Below, piece after piece: positions 9,690 through 19,950 of a DNA stretch of 64,000 bases. The translations under genes and the position numbers were made by a program. The notes beneath the pieces are model-generated. The model was not told the DNA's origin. It searched no databases and worked only from the letters and a program-made list of their open reading frames with translations. Positions within the stretch are counted from its first letter, which is position 1, and each line of letters starts with the position of its first letter. The DNA comes from Diploptera punctata (Eukaryota > Arthropoda > Insecta > Blattodea > Blaberidae): NCBI GenBank assembly GCA_030220185.1, contig JASPKZ010005703.1:186001-250000 (forward strand), written 5' to 3'.

Positions 9690-10115
9690 ATTTTCTCTTA
9701 CTGTAAGGGAGAAGAAAAGATTACGAGTATTTCAGAGTAAAGTTCTTACAGAATTTTTTGATAAAAGAAATGAGCAGACAAATGAATTGAGAAGATTGCA
9801 TAAAGATGAGATATATTACCTTTAAGAGAAACCAGCTGTAATAAGAATTAGTTAAGTCTTGTATATGGCGCGAGCGGACACGTGGCAAGATTGGGCAATG
9901 GACGAGGGACATGGAAACGTCTTGTAGGAAACCAGAGAGAAAGCACCCAGTAGGTGGTCGAGAATGAGATGGAACATTAACCATGATTTGAAGAAGGTGA
10001 ATTATACAGGGAACATTTGGAAAGCATTAGCTCATAATAGGGATATATGGAGAGCTTACGTCTACGCGGCCACATGAACATCCAGGTTCGGTATGGCAGT
10101 GAATTAGTTATATAG
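9690..10115 (+). mobile_element. RTE-like LINE, 3' part
   Basis: Diverged copy of the family at 2775-3289: 'ggagaagaaaagattacgag', 'ttcttacagaattttttgat', 'gaatgagatggaacattaac', ending 'atccaggttcggtatggcag'. Frames are destroyed. The GTTA tail has shrunk to 'gaattagttat'. Confidence 0.7.
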
Positions 10116-10334
10116 GCCTATCAGAATTGTAATGATATTATAATTAGTGAGTTGAAATCTTAAATCAAGAACGGTATAAATACATCGTTATTATTTGATA
10201 TAATTATAATTTTTTACAAAATGTATACCTTAATAAGTATTCATAAAGTTTTAAACCTTCTGCTGAAGACTGAACCGATTTTCAAAGACCAAGAGTATTT
10301 TAAGAAGTAGAGGAGACTGAATCTTATAACTTTA

Positions 10335-10518
10335 TTATCACCATCATGAACATTTTAGGGTTAGGTTCATTTCAGCTTGTTCCTATATCTCAAGATATTC
10401 GTAATTTCTCCAACGTTGTTTATCTCTTCCCCTGTCTCTATGTCCTTTATTTATATTTATTTATTTTACCTGATGGAGTTAAGACCGTAATGTTTTCTCT
10501 TTCACTTCACCAGGTTTA
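10335..10518 (-). mobile_element. Two adjoining LINE 3' ends, minus strand
   Basis: 10447-10518 ('ttttacctgatggagttaag', 'cacttcaccagg') is the reverse complement of the 3' end of the CR1/jockey-like LINE (compare 16330-16375), with its short tail next to it. 10335-10440 reads as a LINE C-terminus only weakly. Confidence 0.5.
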
Positions 10519-10545
10519 AATTATACATATAATAACAATTATGAA

Positions 10546-11136
10546 TAGAGCCCGGATTTGTATGCAAAATAAAGCCCTAAATATGCATGAAGAATGTAAA
10601 AAATATGTAGGCCTACACTATATGTGCAAAAACAGATTGTAATAAAATCAATTAAATTATTTGCTTAGTGGGAAATCTTAATATTCCTAGCTTTTACAGT
10701 AGATAAGGAAGGTTTTCATGAGGTTTTTTTTGTGTGAAGCTCCTTCGTCTGTCAGTATTGTACAATGAACATGTCCTTTCTACATCACATGATGTCACAG
10801 GTTCATGTGAAAAACACCACAGTTGTTCATCAGTGAATTACGCTTATATCCAATTGATTGCAGAGACTTTATTAATTAAAAAACATTAAATGATAATTAA
10901 TTACTAGTAATTAGCTGAAGGGAAAATTATAATTTAACATCACATTTAGGAATGAAATATGCATTTATGCATTAAAAATCTAAAATAAGCATTTTCCCCT
11001 GGAATATGCATTTCTATGCATTATCAAACAGCGCTCAAATTGTCTATGAAGGGACCACTTAACATGTAAATCATTTCCGCATGCCTTTTTAATGCGTAAA
11101 ACAAAACATGCATTTCGCGTACAAATCCGGGCTCTA
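10546..11136. mobile_element. hAT-type MITE, 591 bp
   Basis: Terminal inverted repeats TAGAGCCCGGATTTGTATGC and TAGAGCCCGGATTTGTACGC (right end read on the minus strand) enclose the element. The flanking 8-mers are ATTATGAA (10538-10545) and ATTATAAG (11137-11144), an 8 bp duplication with two changes. Subterminal 'atatgcat' words are abundant at both ends. There is no transposase frame, so it is non-autonomous. Its termini resemble those of the larger element at 44568-46219. Confidence 0.8.
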
Positions 11137-11289
11137 ATTATAAGTTATCTACATGTTGATTAATAATACATATTAGGCATAGGCTACACAATATAGATTT
11201 GACAAAAACATTATTAATATTTGATAATAATTGTAATAATAACCTATAAATTTTATTAAATAAGTGGCTTGGCAAAGAAAGTATGAACT

Positions 11290-11800
11290 GGAATGCAGGC
11301 TTTCACGGCCGGTAATCATGGTAATAAAAGATTCCGGGCTATGTGGCCGTGGTCTATAACTGGCGTTTCTTCCAGACGTTTCTCCCTCAACTGCGGAGGG
11401 CATCTTCAGTGGCGAGCGCTTACAGCTGTTGTTTTCCTGTCGTAGACTCGACTGCGAAATTCGCAGTCGAGTCTACGACAGGGAAACAACAGCTGTAAGC
11501 GCTCGCCACTGAAGATGCCCTCCGCATTCGCAGTCGAGTCTACGACAGGGAAACAACAGCTGTAAGCGCTCGCCACTGAAGATGCCCTCCGCATTCGCAG
11601 TCGAGTCTACGACAGGGAAACAACAGCTGTAAGCGCTCGCCACTGAAGATGCCCTCCGCATTCGCAGTCGAGTCTACGACAGGGAAACAACAGCTGTAAG
11701 CGCTCGCCACTGAAGATGCCCTCCGCAGTTGAGGGAGAAACGTCTGGAAGAAACGCCAGTTATAGACCACGGCCACATAGCCCGGAATCTTTTACTACCA
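11290..11800 (-). mobile_element. Foldback element FB3 with internal 67 bp tandem repeats and 11 bp duplication
   Basis: AAGTATGAACT flanks the element at 11279-11289 and 11801-11811. The left end carries a one-sided extension containing GGCTTTCACGGCCGG, shared with FB4. Arms of ~130 bp (starting 'agattccgggctatgtgg') are inverted. The right arm is expanded by four tandem 67 bp units (11459-11726). The terminal motif at 11707-11747 is CCA, CTGAAGATG, hairpin CCCTC-cgcagtt-GAGGG, A, GAAAC, GTC, TGG, with stem I CCA/TGG. The CTGAAGA core fits the hammerhead CUGANGA consensus. A truncated relative lies at 34168-34258. Confidence 0.8.
11459..11726 (+). repeat. Tandem array, four identical 67 bp units
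   Basis: Units start at 11459, 11526, 11593 and 11660 with 'attcgcagtcgagtctacga' and end with 'gccactgaagatgccctccgc'. They are essentially identical, so the expansion is recent or homogenised. Each unit contains the CTGAAGATG half of the hammerhead-like motif but not the GAAAC half. Confidence 0.9.
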
Positions 11801-11811
11801 AAGTATGAACT

Positions 11812-12104
11812 ATTAAAGAATAATACAATTATATTGAAACTCGGTTATATATTACATTGTCTAAGAAAATATTTAGTTAGCTTTAGGTGGGTGTAGGAGT
11901 TCACCTTCTTTAGTAAACGATTTGAATCAATTCTGTAGAAGTGATTTAACCAATTATTTTGTTATGTATGAATATCTTCTACTATGTTTTGAAATTTTAG
12001 CCTTTCATGAATGTCAACATTCCTGTTTTTATCCAAACTACACATACCTAATAGAGTATACAATTTTATAATCATATATTATTGCATTTTATTGATACCA
12101 CCGC
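11812..12104. other. No supported feature
   Basis: AT-rich, no coding or repeat signature recognised. Confidence 0.4.
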
Positions 12105-12440
12105 TGTGATTTTTGCATCATATGCAGCGGGCCGGGATCGATGCCCGGTCGGGATAAGTCTCCTGGTTAATTTTTTTCGAAGTTTTTGCTCACCTATAAG
12201 ACGAATAACAGCAAACGTTAAGGCCCAAACATTCCCCGAATTTCGGCCAAGTTTAGTATGAATGTGTGTGAATGGTGTGTTTCGTCTTAATGCTGTGTTG
12301 TCTGGGAGGAGGCCCTCCGTGTCCTTGTGTGGCCAAAAAGTATGTGTATGACCCGTAGTTCAAAATTTCTCTCCGGACAGGTCGTGCTACTGTAAGGCCC
12401 GTGTGGCATCTGTTATGTAATAGTACCTATAAGGTGAGAG
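12105..12440 (+). mobile_element. SINE family 2b (tRNA-headed)
   Basis: The tRNA-like head 'gcagcgggccgggatcgatg' with B box is followed by 'cacctataagacgaata' and 'aaggcccaaacattccccga', the core shared with family 2a. The 3' half then differs ('gtttagtatgaatgtg'), as in the minus-strand copies at 21300, 36380 and 58110. Confidence 0.65.
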
Positions 12441-12444
12441 GCTA

Positions 12445-12790
12445 AACTGAGATAACCGTTTGAGCCATAATTTATTTTTTTCTGGATAAACGTGGGTACA
12501 TTTCTGGACAAAACGCGGAAAATAAGAATAAAACTCATTCGTGAATATATAAATATGTAAACAAAGTGTAATATCATTAATACTTAATAATTTTACGTAA
12601 CCGAATTAACTTATAATGTAATTGTATTGTTTTAACTATTATACTATTACTAGACTTTATTTTATTGATACGGACTGTCAAACATCACATACAGCTTGGT
12701 GAACGTGCGACCCATATTTGTAAATAACATTTTTTGTAGCCTATCTTACACTTCGTCTAATAAAGTCCTACTACTTCTACTACTACTACT
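12445..12790 (+). mobile_element. LINE 3' end with (CTA)n tail
   Basis: 'atttctggacaaaacgcg' begins the readable end of ORF2, followed by the 3' UTR landmarks 'gtgcgacccatatttgtaaa' and 'ctaataaagtcctactact'. It is the same family as 1288-1597 and 13808-15011. Only the last ~350 bp remain. Confidence 0.75.
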
Positions 12791-12982
12791 ATTTTTTGCG
12801 CGATAGTGCGTTCTGTCGTACTTACAGCAATGACGACCATATTACATATTACCTACCTCGTGCGGGAAGTAAAACCACTGTCCTTTATGTATACTACGTA
12901 CAACGTATATACAAAAATACCGTGTGGCCCAAAAGTCGGTTGACAAATGGAAGTTTTCTCAATAACAAGAATATGCTATTTT

Positions 12983-12985
<3 letters not shown>

Positions 12986-13033
<48 letters not shown>
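12986..13033. repeat. (TA)n microsatellite
   Basis: Uninterrupted alternating TA run. Just upstream at ~12920, 'gtgtggcccaaaagtcggtt' looks like one terminus of a mariner-like element, but I found no partner. Confidence 0.85.
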
Positions 13034-13038
<5 letters not shown>

Positions 13039-13539
13039 CTGGGAGCAATGGTAACAATGAAACAATAAAATAAAAAGGAACTCATTATTATGACAATAAT
13101 TATTATAATCGCCGATCGCTCGGTTTTTAATCATATCCTCGCTTCTGTAAAAACCACTTGCCAACCTCGCATTGTAAGATACTATGCCTATGTGTTGCAC
13201 TAAGTAGATACCATACTGCAACAGCTGATGAACAGTCAGAATGGTATTATCCGACACAGCGGAACTCTGAGCTGCTTCGTTTGTGGATGATTTGCGAACT
13301 AATGCTGTGTCACTCGCTTCACGTCAGTCTGTTGCGTCGAGGACTGCAGTGCAATACCCTAAGTAAGCTGGGTAAGTGCTTCATTTGCTATTTGTTCCTG
13401 ACTATACATGGTTAGTATCTGTCAGTGCGACGCTGCGACAGTGCTTGCTATGATTGGAGGTAAACGTTCCTCTGTATAATATATCATCATCATAATCCAG
13501 GCATTAAGCCTGTTGGCTCGTTCCTGTTCCATGAACGCT
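13034..13539. other. No supported gene; short LINE 3' scrap at 13485-13530
   Basis: An 85-codon frame at 13158 has no recognisable domain. 'catcatcataatccaggcat' then 'taagcctgttggctcgttcc' at 13485-13530 is the reverse complement of a common LINE 3' terminus. Confidence 0.4.
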
Positions 13540-13807
13540 ATAATTGTTAAAATTGTTCAGACCCTGTAGCATCCTTCCGACATTATCTAAAGCCCTGGAA
13601 CATATTGTACATAAGCAAATGACTGAATATCTCCAAGAAAATCACCTCCTTGATCCTTATCAATCCGGCTTTAGATCTGGTCATAGCACAAGCACAGCTT
13701 TGCTAAAAATTACTGAAGATATCGTGAAGCCGTGGACAGACGTCAACTGACTCCTTTAACCTTACTTGACTTCAGCAAAGCTTTTGACACAGTAGACCAC
13801 GACTTAT

Positions 13808-15011
13808 ACTAAATAAGGTATATACGCATTTTCTAAAGTATATTACAGGACTAAGTAAGGCCGTTTCTAACTGTGGAATTTTATATGAATTCGGGTCATT
13901 CCAGGACGACATTAACTGTAAAATTCGTGTACTCAAATACTGGTTGCGAGTAATCCAAGGTGAACAAACAATGCTTAGAGCAATTGTTTACGACCACCAA
14001 ATTAAAAACATAGATGTTAAATTTTGGGCAGACGCGGTTAGGAGAGAACTCCAAAAGATTGGGATGGGCTGGATATTGGGAAAAAGGGACTGACAATCGA
14101 CAAAAGAACGTGTGGAGAAAAAAGAAGGAGGGGAGGTACTTCGATATAAACCAACAAGATACTTTCTCCGAATGTACAGGAAAACGCTCACGGTGTTTAC
14201 AAAAGAGACCTAAAACACGTCTGGGGAAAAGAATCGTATATACTCAACCTAGGATTTAAGGAGAGATCAGGGCTTGCTTGGTTTAGGCTAGGGGCATGGA
14301 AATTTCTAAAAATTAGCGACGATCACGATATGCGAATATGTCCAATGTGCGGGAACTTTGAAGATGAGATACATATATTAGGAAAATGTAATGATTTAGA
14401 ATATTGGAGACGTCAGTTATTACCGGAAAGATTTCTAAATTCAAATCGGGAAAGATTGGCATGCTACGAGTTATTGGTAAATCCAGAAAATTGGATAAAC
14501 CTCGGTAAAAATTTCTGGACAAAACGCGAAAAATAAGGACAACACTCATTCATGAATAAAATATATGTTATCAAAATGCAATACCATTAATTATTAACAA
14601 TTATATATACATTAATTAGTGTATAATGCTATTGTGTTATTATTTAATTGTAATATTAATGTGTTTTCTTTATGTAATTGTAATGTTAATGTTTTTTTAG
14701 TGTATAATGCTATTGTGTTATTACTTAATTGTAATATTATTGTGTTTTCTTTATGTAATTGTAATGTTAATGTTTTTAGTGTATAATGCTATTGTGTCAT
14801 TATTTAATTGTAATATTATTATTGTGTTTTCTTTATGTAATTGTAATGTTATTGCTGTTTTTGTTGTTTATTTTTCTTTACACTAGTACCAATTATTACT
14901 TTATTGTAACGGACTGTCAACAGCACGTACGGCTTACTGCCCGTGCGACCCATATTTGTAAATAATATTGTAAATATCTTACTTTTTGTCTAATAAAGTC
15001 CTACTACTACT
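13808..15011 (+). mobile_element. LINE with (CTA)n tail inserted in the CR1/jockey-type LINE
   Basis: ACTTAT occurs on both sides (13802-13807, 15012-15017), a likely short duplication. Coding remnants read LRYWLRVIQGEQTMLRAIVY, then ERSGLAWFRLGAWKFLKI and a C-terminal knuckle MRICPMCGNFEDEIHILGKC (C-x2-C-x7-H-x4-C). The 3' UTR carries three tandem ~70 bp units, 'cttactttttgtctaataaa' and a CTA tail. The 5' end is truncated. Confidence 0.8.
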
Positions 15012-15300
15012 ACTTATGATAAAGCTCAAGCATCTACACTTGTCTGACAGCGCTGTTTCCTGGTTCGACTCATACCTGCACGGTCGTCAACAATACGTTT
15101 CATTAAACTCTAGATCTTCGTCTTGGCGCAACGTGCTGGCTGGAGTCCTCCAGGGCAGTGTTCTCGGACCTCTTCTTTTCTCAATCTACATAAATGACTT
15201 GCCAACTGTACTAAAGCACTGCCGTTATCACCTCTACGCTGATTATCTCCAAATTTACCTACATTCACCTCCTCATTCTCTCTATAACAGCTAGACGAAA

Positions 15301-16014
15301 ATGAATGACGATCTCATATCCATCTTTAACTGGTCTTCAAGTATCGGTCTAAATCTAAATCCTAACAAGTCACAAGTAATTCTACTGGGACAACAAAGAC
15401 TGCTTACAACCTTCGACATATCTACACTTCCAAACATTACTATAAATAATATAATTATCCCTTATTCTTCTTCAGTAATAGATCTTGGACTACATCTAGA
15501 CGCAAATTTAACCTGGCAAACACAAGTGAAACACGTATGTAAAAAGACTTTCTCCATCTTACATTATCTTAGACGTTTAAAGAATTTTCTCCCAGTTTCG
15601 TTAAAACAAATCCTTGTGCAGAATCTTGTGTTACCACACTTCGATTATTGTGACATTATATATAATGATCTAAACTATGACTTGTCGCAGAGACTGCAGC
15701 GTGTTCATAATGCTTGCGTTCGATTCATTTTCAATATCCGCCGTTATGACCATATTTCCGAACACTTTAATGACCTCTCTTGGCTCCGTCTTACTGACAG
15801 ACGTAAATTGCACTCTCTTTCACTACTTTTCAAGCTTCTGAATTCCTACATCCCTACTTACCTGGCGTCCAGATTTGAGAAGTTATCCTCTTACCACAAT
15901 ATTGACACTAGGTCACAAGATAGCAGTCTGCTAACAATTCCTCTTCATAGCACTTCCTCCTATTCTACTTCCTTCACAGTAGCCTCTGCCCGCTCCTGGA
16001 ATCTCCTTCCTTGA
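15301..16014 (+). pseudogene. LINE ORF2 C-terminal frame (237 codons)
   Basis: Longest open stretch in the window. It begins MNDDLISIFNWSSSIGLNLN (palm/thumb, GLNLNPNKSQVILLG), continues VIDLGLHLDANLTWQTQVKH and NFLPVSLKQILVQNLVLPHF, then DYCDIIYNDLNYDLSQRLQR. It ends FTVASARSWNLLP, where one stop replaces the usual last ~20 residues. The start codon is internal: the true protein began far upstream and is broken by the stop just before 15301. Confidence 0.75.
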
Positions 16015-16240
16015 GATATCAGGGATTGCCGCACACTTGGTACCTTTAAGTCACGCTTATACAGTTACCTGTTGTCTAATAATTAATTTTTCTCTATTTA
16101 TTTAATTTTATACTATGTCATTAATCTTTTCCTCGTTTTTTATATATATATTGTACATATTATATATTTAATTCGTTAAATTTAGAGTAAATCAAAATAC
16201 ATTATAAATATTAATTGTATTGTATTCATAACTTGTAATC

Positions 16241-16285
<45 letters not shown>

Positions 16286-16392
16286 AATTTGGATTTAAGA
16301 CCATTTTTTTGTTTGTATTTTTTTAACCTGGTTGAGTGGTAGACAAGGCCTTAACTCTGCCAGGTAAAATAAAGCTATTATTATTATTATAG

Positions 16393-16617
16393 TTCCAAAA
16401 TCAGCGCTTAGCAGCAGCACTATATAGAATATCTCTTTGTGGTATTGCATAATAACCACCAATTCACAGATGCCAATAAGAAAATGAAAACAAGGTGGTT
16501 TCCTAGAAAAAACAACCTAGACTCAAAGTCAATACTTCTAAAATTCTTCTAAAACACCGATGAAGTTATGTAATAAAATATTAAAATATATAAAATAAGT
16601 AACTGATATATCAGTCG
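16393..16617. other. No supported gene
   Basis: The last 30 bp ('taaaataagtaactgatat', 'atcagtcgtcct', 16587-16620) are an inverted match to 17831-17866. Confidence 0.35.
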
Positions 16618-16858
16618 TCCTCATCATCATATGACAGCCCATTCTGGGCCCTAGCCTTCCTCAGAATGTCCTTCTAGGCTTCTCTATTTGCTGCTAAATT
16701 CTTCCACTTTCTAATTTTACTAATTCTAATATTCTGCAAGACATCATCCTCCCATCTTAATATTGGACTTCCAGCTTTTCTGGTTTGTAATGGTTGTGCC
16801 ATCTTTTTAAAAGTTTGTATTATTATCCATACGTATCAAATGTCCAGCCTAGGCCAAT
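16618..16858 (-). mobile_element. LINE 3' end fragment with (GAT)n tail
   Basis: The minus strand reads LAWAGHLIRMDNNT, then HNHYKPEKLEVQY and RPRRTF, ending in 'catatgatgatgagg'. The AGHLIRM motif is diagnostic of LINE ORF2 C-termini. Several frameshifts are present. Confidence 0.6.
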
Positions 16859-16872
16859 CCATTAATTTTTAT

Positions 16873-17240
16873 TAATTAAATAAAAATAAAACGTAGTTTT
16901 ATTTGATTTTTATATTTATTATATAATTCAGTGACAGCTGTTTCGGTACACTGCACCTTCTTCAGACATGTTAACAAATTATGAATTGTGTTCCAACTGA
17001 TCTACGCAACAATAAAACAATATTTATTAAATTTTTAAATTAAAAAAAATAATAAATATTGTTGTACTGTTGCGTAGATCAGTTGGAACACAATTCATAA
17101 TTTGTTAACATGTCTGAAGCGTACCGAAACAGCTGTCACTGAATTATATAATAAATATGAAAATCAAATAAAACTACGTTTTATTTTTATTTAATTAATA
17201 AATATGGATTTTCAGCAAGTAAACACCAACTCAATTGATT
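16873..17240 (+). mobile_element. Foldback element FB2 with hammerhead-like motif and 12 bp duplication
   Basis: ATTAATTTTTAT flanks the element at 16861-16872 and 17241-17252. Two ~165 bp arms are inverted. A ~40 bp right-hand extension ('aaatatggattttcagcaag' onward) completes it. The left arm (minus strand, 16931-16970) has a complete motif: CTGAAGA, hairpin GGT-gcagtgt-ACC, GAAAC, then AGCTGTC, where ACAGCTGT is self-complementary as in short-stem-III hammerheads. The right arm has lost most of stem II ('ctgaagcgtaccgaaac'). Confidence 0.75.
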
Positions 17241-17252
17241 ATTAATTTTTAT

Positions 17253-17866
17253 ATACTTCACTAAAACGGGTTCATTATATAATACAGCTCTACAAAAAAA
17301 TGTAGCCCTGGATATATCTGCGAATTTCTATGTTTTCAAGTACACAGGTTATGAATATATTCATGAAAATGCTAAATGTGCTCTAAAAATTATAGAAGAC
17401 AATCTTATAAAAGGCATTTCACTGAAGTATAATATGGGTTTTCGACATTTTTATTTCTATTTACGTTGGTGTATACTAATTAAAAAAAACAATTGACATT
17501 ATAAACATATCTGTTATTTTTTTCTTCATATTTTCCGATTTTTATAGTGTAAAATGAAAATAAAGATTAAAAAAAAGCCAGAGCAAATCTTCCAAAATCA
17601 TTGATAGTTTCATGAATTGTGAGCATAAATATATCCAAAATTAATCTTATATCAAGGACAACAAAACCACTGTTGAGCAGTGTATTTCATACAATTCACA
17701 GTTTCTCTCCTTCTCATCAGTCGTCCTCAACTAAATTAAATTTCTGTTTAAGAAACTTCAAGTAGTTAAAACTATGAACGCCTTTCAGAAAGATGGAACA
17801 TGATTACTTAAACATATATTTAATTTAGTTAAGGACTACTGATATATTAGGTACTTATTTTATATA
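17253..17866. other. Unassigned AT-rich sequence with inverted repeats
   Basis: 'cagtcgtcctcaactaaatt' at ~17718 and 'aatttagttaaggactactg' at ~17820 are inverted copies with an ~80 bp spacer. The same word also pairs with 16608. This may be a decayed MITE with older elements inserted inside. No coding signal. Confidence 0.35.
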
Positions 17867-18593
17867 CAGTGTGATTATAAAGTCTCAGTACATTTTAAAG
17901 AAATCGCTTACATATCGTATTTCTGTTACAGCCATTCGAAATATACAAATATGCTCACCATCAAAGAGCGGATAGAGATTGTTACTGCGCGTTTAAGAGG
18001 CCAATCGTACGAGGAAGTTTCTATAAGAATTAAAAAAATCATTTCCGTATCTTCGAATTATAGACACTAAAATTGAAAGACCCAAAGGAAACCATCACGG
18101 GAGATGTGTATCTTGATATGTTGCAACTTTTCTTACAGCCACAGTTAAAGCATGATGGTATCATTGATACAGTGGTGTTGCAACAAGATGGAGCACCACC
18201 ACACTTTGCTCTGGCTATACGCGGGTGTCTCAAGACAGGTTTCACAAAAGATGGATTGGAAGGGCATCTCCTCGTATCTGGGCACCTCGTTCGCTAGACT
18301 TCACACCCCTGGACTTTTTTGCTTGGGGGTTCATCAAGAACCAGGTGTACAGTAACCAAGTTTCTTAATCTGTAAGTGCTGAAAGAACGCATACGCCAAG
18401 CGAGTGAAATGATTACAGAGAATATGTTGGTGCACGTTTTCCGGGCGACGGTGCGTCGTTGGGAAACATGTTTTGAGATTGATCGAGGTCATGTTGAACA
18501 CTAACTTGATAGTAGAAACCACCTTATAATTTTTTTTTGTTTTATTTGCGCTACATTATCCACAAAATGTACTGGGACTTTATAATCACACTG
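17867..18593 (+). mobile_element. mariner-like element, internally deleted, TA duplication
   Basis: Termini CAGTGTGATTATAAAGTC and its inverted partner are each next to TA (17865-17866, 18594-18595). The start of the transposase ('atgctcaccatcaaagagcg') is followed by a large deletion and then a readable catalytic region: LQQDGAPPHFAL, then RSLDFTPLDFFAWGFIKNQV (from SPDLTPLDFF) and ENMLVHVFRATVRRWETCFE. The element is 727 bp, about half normal size, with frameshifts, so it cannot make transposase. The family is related to 20511-21263 and 29897-30394. Confidence 0.85.
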
Positions 18594-19230
18594 TATTTTA
18601 ACATTTTAGACTCAAAGTGTTAATGGAATGGTATTATATTGTGATTATTTGTGTAAAAATTTACAAGTTTCAGTAAATCTGCTTAACACAAGCAGCTCTT
18701 ACAAGAAAATATTTTTTCTACATAGTATCGAATTCAATAGAACTAAAAACACAATCATTTCATTATTCAATATCGAGTTAGAGCTAAACTGTATGTAATA
18801 AGAATTCCATTCATTGGAATCTTGCAGATAACCTTCTTATCAACACTGCTGTTTGATTCTAAAAATACGACCAAAGGCAACAGAGTAATAACAGATTATC
18901 ACAATGTTTATATATGATAATTTTATAGCTCCGATATTAAAACATTTTTCTTCATAATATTAAGATTTAAGCATAGAGATACAACATGCTTATAATTACA
19001 AAATAGCCTAACTAAAAAAAAAATACATATTTCATTGGTACATAAGACATGTTATCTAATTACTTTTCTACTATCTTTAAATTCTAAGGGATCAAAGTCG
19101 GGCACGAGGAGAATATAGGCTATATAACGGAAACAGAAAACAGAAATGTTAAACATTTAATTAGCTGTAATTTTATTTGAATGATGATAACGAAAAGAAG
19201 CACTGTACATTATTTTGTAATTTATTTATT
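18594..19230. other. No supported feature
   Basis: AT-rich sequence without coding pattern, recognised repeat or microsatellite. Confidence 0.4.
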
Positions 19231-19527
19231 TAGCAGGTAGCGTGCCGCCTTGTCACCCGGCTTCAGCGGGCCCCGGTTCGATTCCCGCTCGGGACAGACA
19301 CCTGGATGAGCTTTTTCGTTTTTTTTTTTGTTACCTGCAAGACAAATATCAGGTAACCTAGGGCCCAACGATCCCCGAAAATCATTACCACCCTTATCGT
19401 TTCACAGGTGCGGTGTGGAAAACAATGGGAAGCTACCACACGTATAATTCCTTAATACGCTGCAAAGCATACCATGAACTACTATGATTGCAGTGAAAGA
19501 CCTGTCCTAGGGCAGAGCGCCATAGAA
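19231..19527 (+). mobile_element. SINE family 2a (tRNA-headed)
   Basis: Head 'agcgtgccgccttgtcaccc' and B box 'ccggttcgattcccgctcgg', then a T-rich linker, core 'cctgcaagacaaatatc' and 'gggcccaacgatccccgaaa'. The 3' part 'gctgcaaagcataccatgaa' and 'gattgcagtgaaagac' is shared with 58760-59055 and, reversed, 27990-28085. Confidence 0.75.
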
Positions 19528-19605
19528 AAGAATATAATTTATTTACCTTGGTAGAGTTAAGTCCATATGGTCTTCTCTTCCACTCACCAGGACAAACATA
19601 CGTTA
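19528..19605 (-). mobile_element. CR1/jockey-like LINE 3' end scrap
   Basis: 'atttaccttggtagagttaa' and 'cttccactcaccagg' are the reverse complement of the 3' end of the LINE at 13540-16392. Confidence 0.55.
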
Positions 19606-19624
19606 CATTAGAAAACAACAATCA

Positions 19625-19745
19625 CAAAATTCTTCTTCTTCTTCAATCAGAGACTAGGCTCTTAAGCCTGTTCCGCCTTCACATATTCTCCAACCAACGT
19701 TTCCGTGGTCTTCCCAAATCTCTCTTTTCTTTCAGGTTGAAGCTT
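19625..19745 (-). mobile_element. LINE 3' end scrap with (GAA)n tail
   Basis: Same end as 6190-6631: 'ttcttcttcttcttcaatca', 'cttaagcctgttccgccttc', 'acatattctccaacc'. The element is truncated after ~120 bp. Confidence 0.65.
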
Positions 19746-19950
19746 CTGAGTACTATAAAACGTCCTCCAGATGCGTTACCGACGTTTCGAGAAGTAAGAT
19801 GGAGACGGACTGTCACGTAACGTGTGTGGAGGGGCTGAGAGCCCAATTAGCCAGACGACCAACCCGGGAAAGTTAGTTTTGCTAGCTTGCCGATTGGAGA
19901 GAGGCGAGGGAAGCTAAGTATAGTCCACAACGAGGAAGAAAAAAATGATG

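Larger units (their letters stand above)
13540..16392 (+). mobile_element. CR1/jockey-type LINE, 3' two-thirds of the RT gene, split by another LINE
   Basis: The polymerase can be followed from the finger/palm entry (LSKALEHIVHKQMTEYLQEN, then LLDPYQSGFRSGHSTSTALL) through LLTLLDFSKAFDTVDHDL. After the insertion at 13808-15011 it continues with AVSWFDSYLHGRQQYV, GVLQGSVLGPLLFSIYINDL and YADYLQIYL (YADD altered to YADY). The thumb and C-terminus follow, with LQRVHNACVRFIFNIRRYDH. It ends in a 3' UTR with 'taactctgccaggtaaaata' and an (ATT)n tail (16375-16392). The altered catalytic motif and stops mean it is inactive. A (TA)n run sits in the 3' UTR at 16240-16282. Confidence 0.85.

Noticed and set aside
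11459..11726. Regularly spaced identical repeats that could suggest a CRISPR array
   Set aside because: The whole 67 bp unit is repeated with no variable spacer, it lies inside a foldback element with a target duplication, and the genome is eukaryotic.
11406..11776. Repetitive peptide frames RRASSVASAYSCCFPVVDST
   Set aside because: They are translations of the 67 bp array in FB3, on the strand antisense to the motif.
13158..13415. 85-codon frame as a host exon
   Set aside because: No domain, no convincing splice-site pair, and it sits between a (TA)n tract and a LINE.
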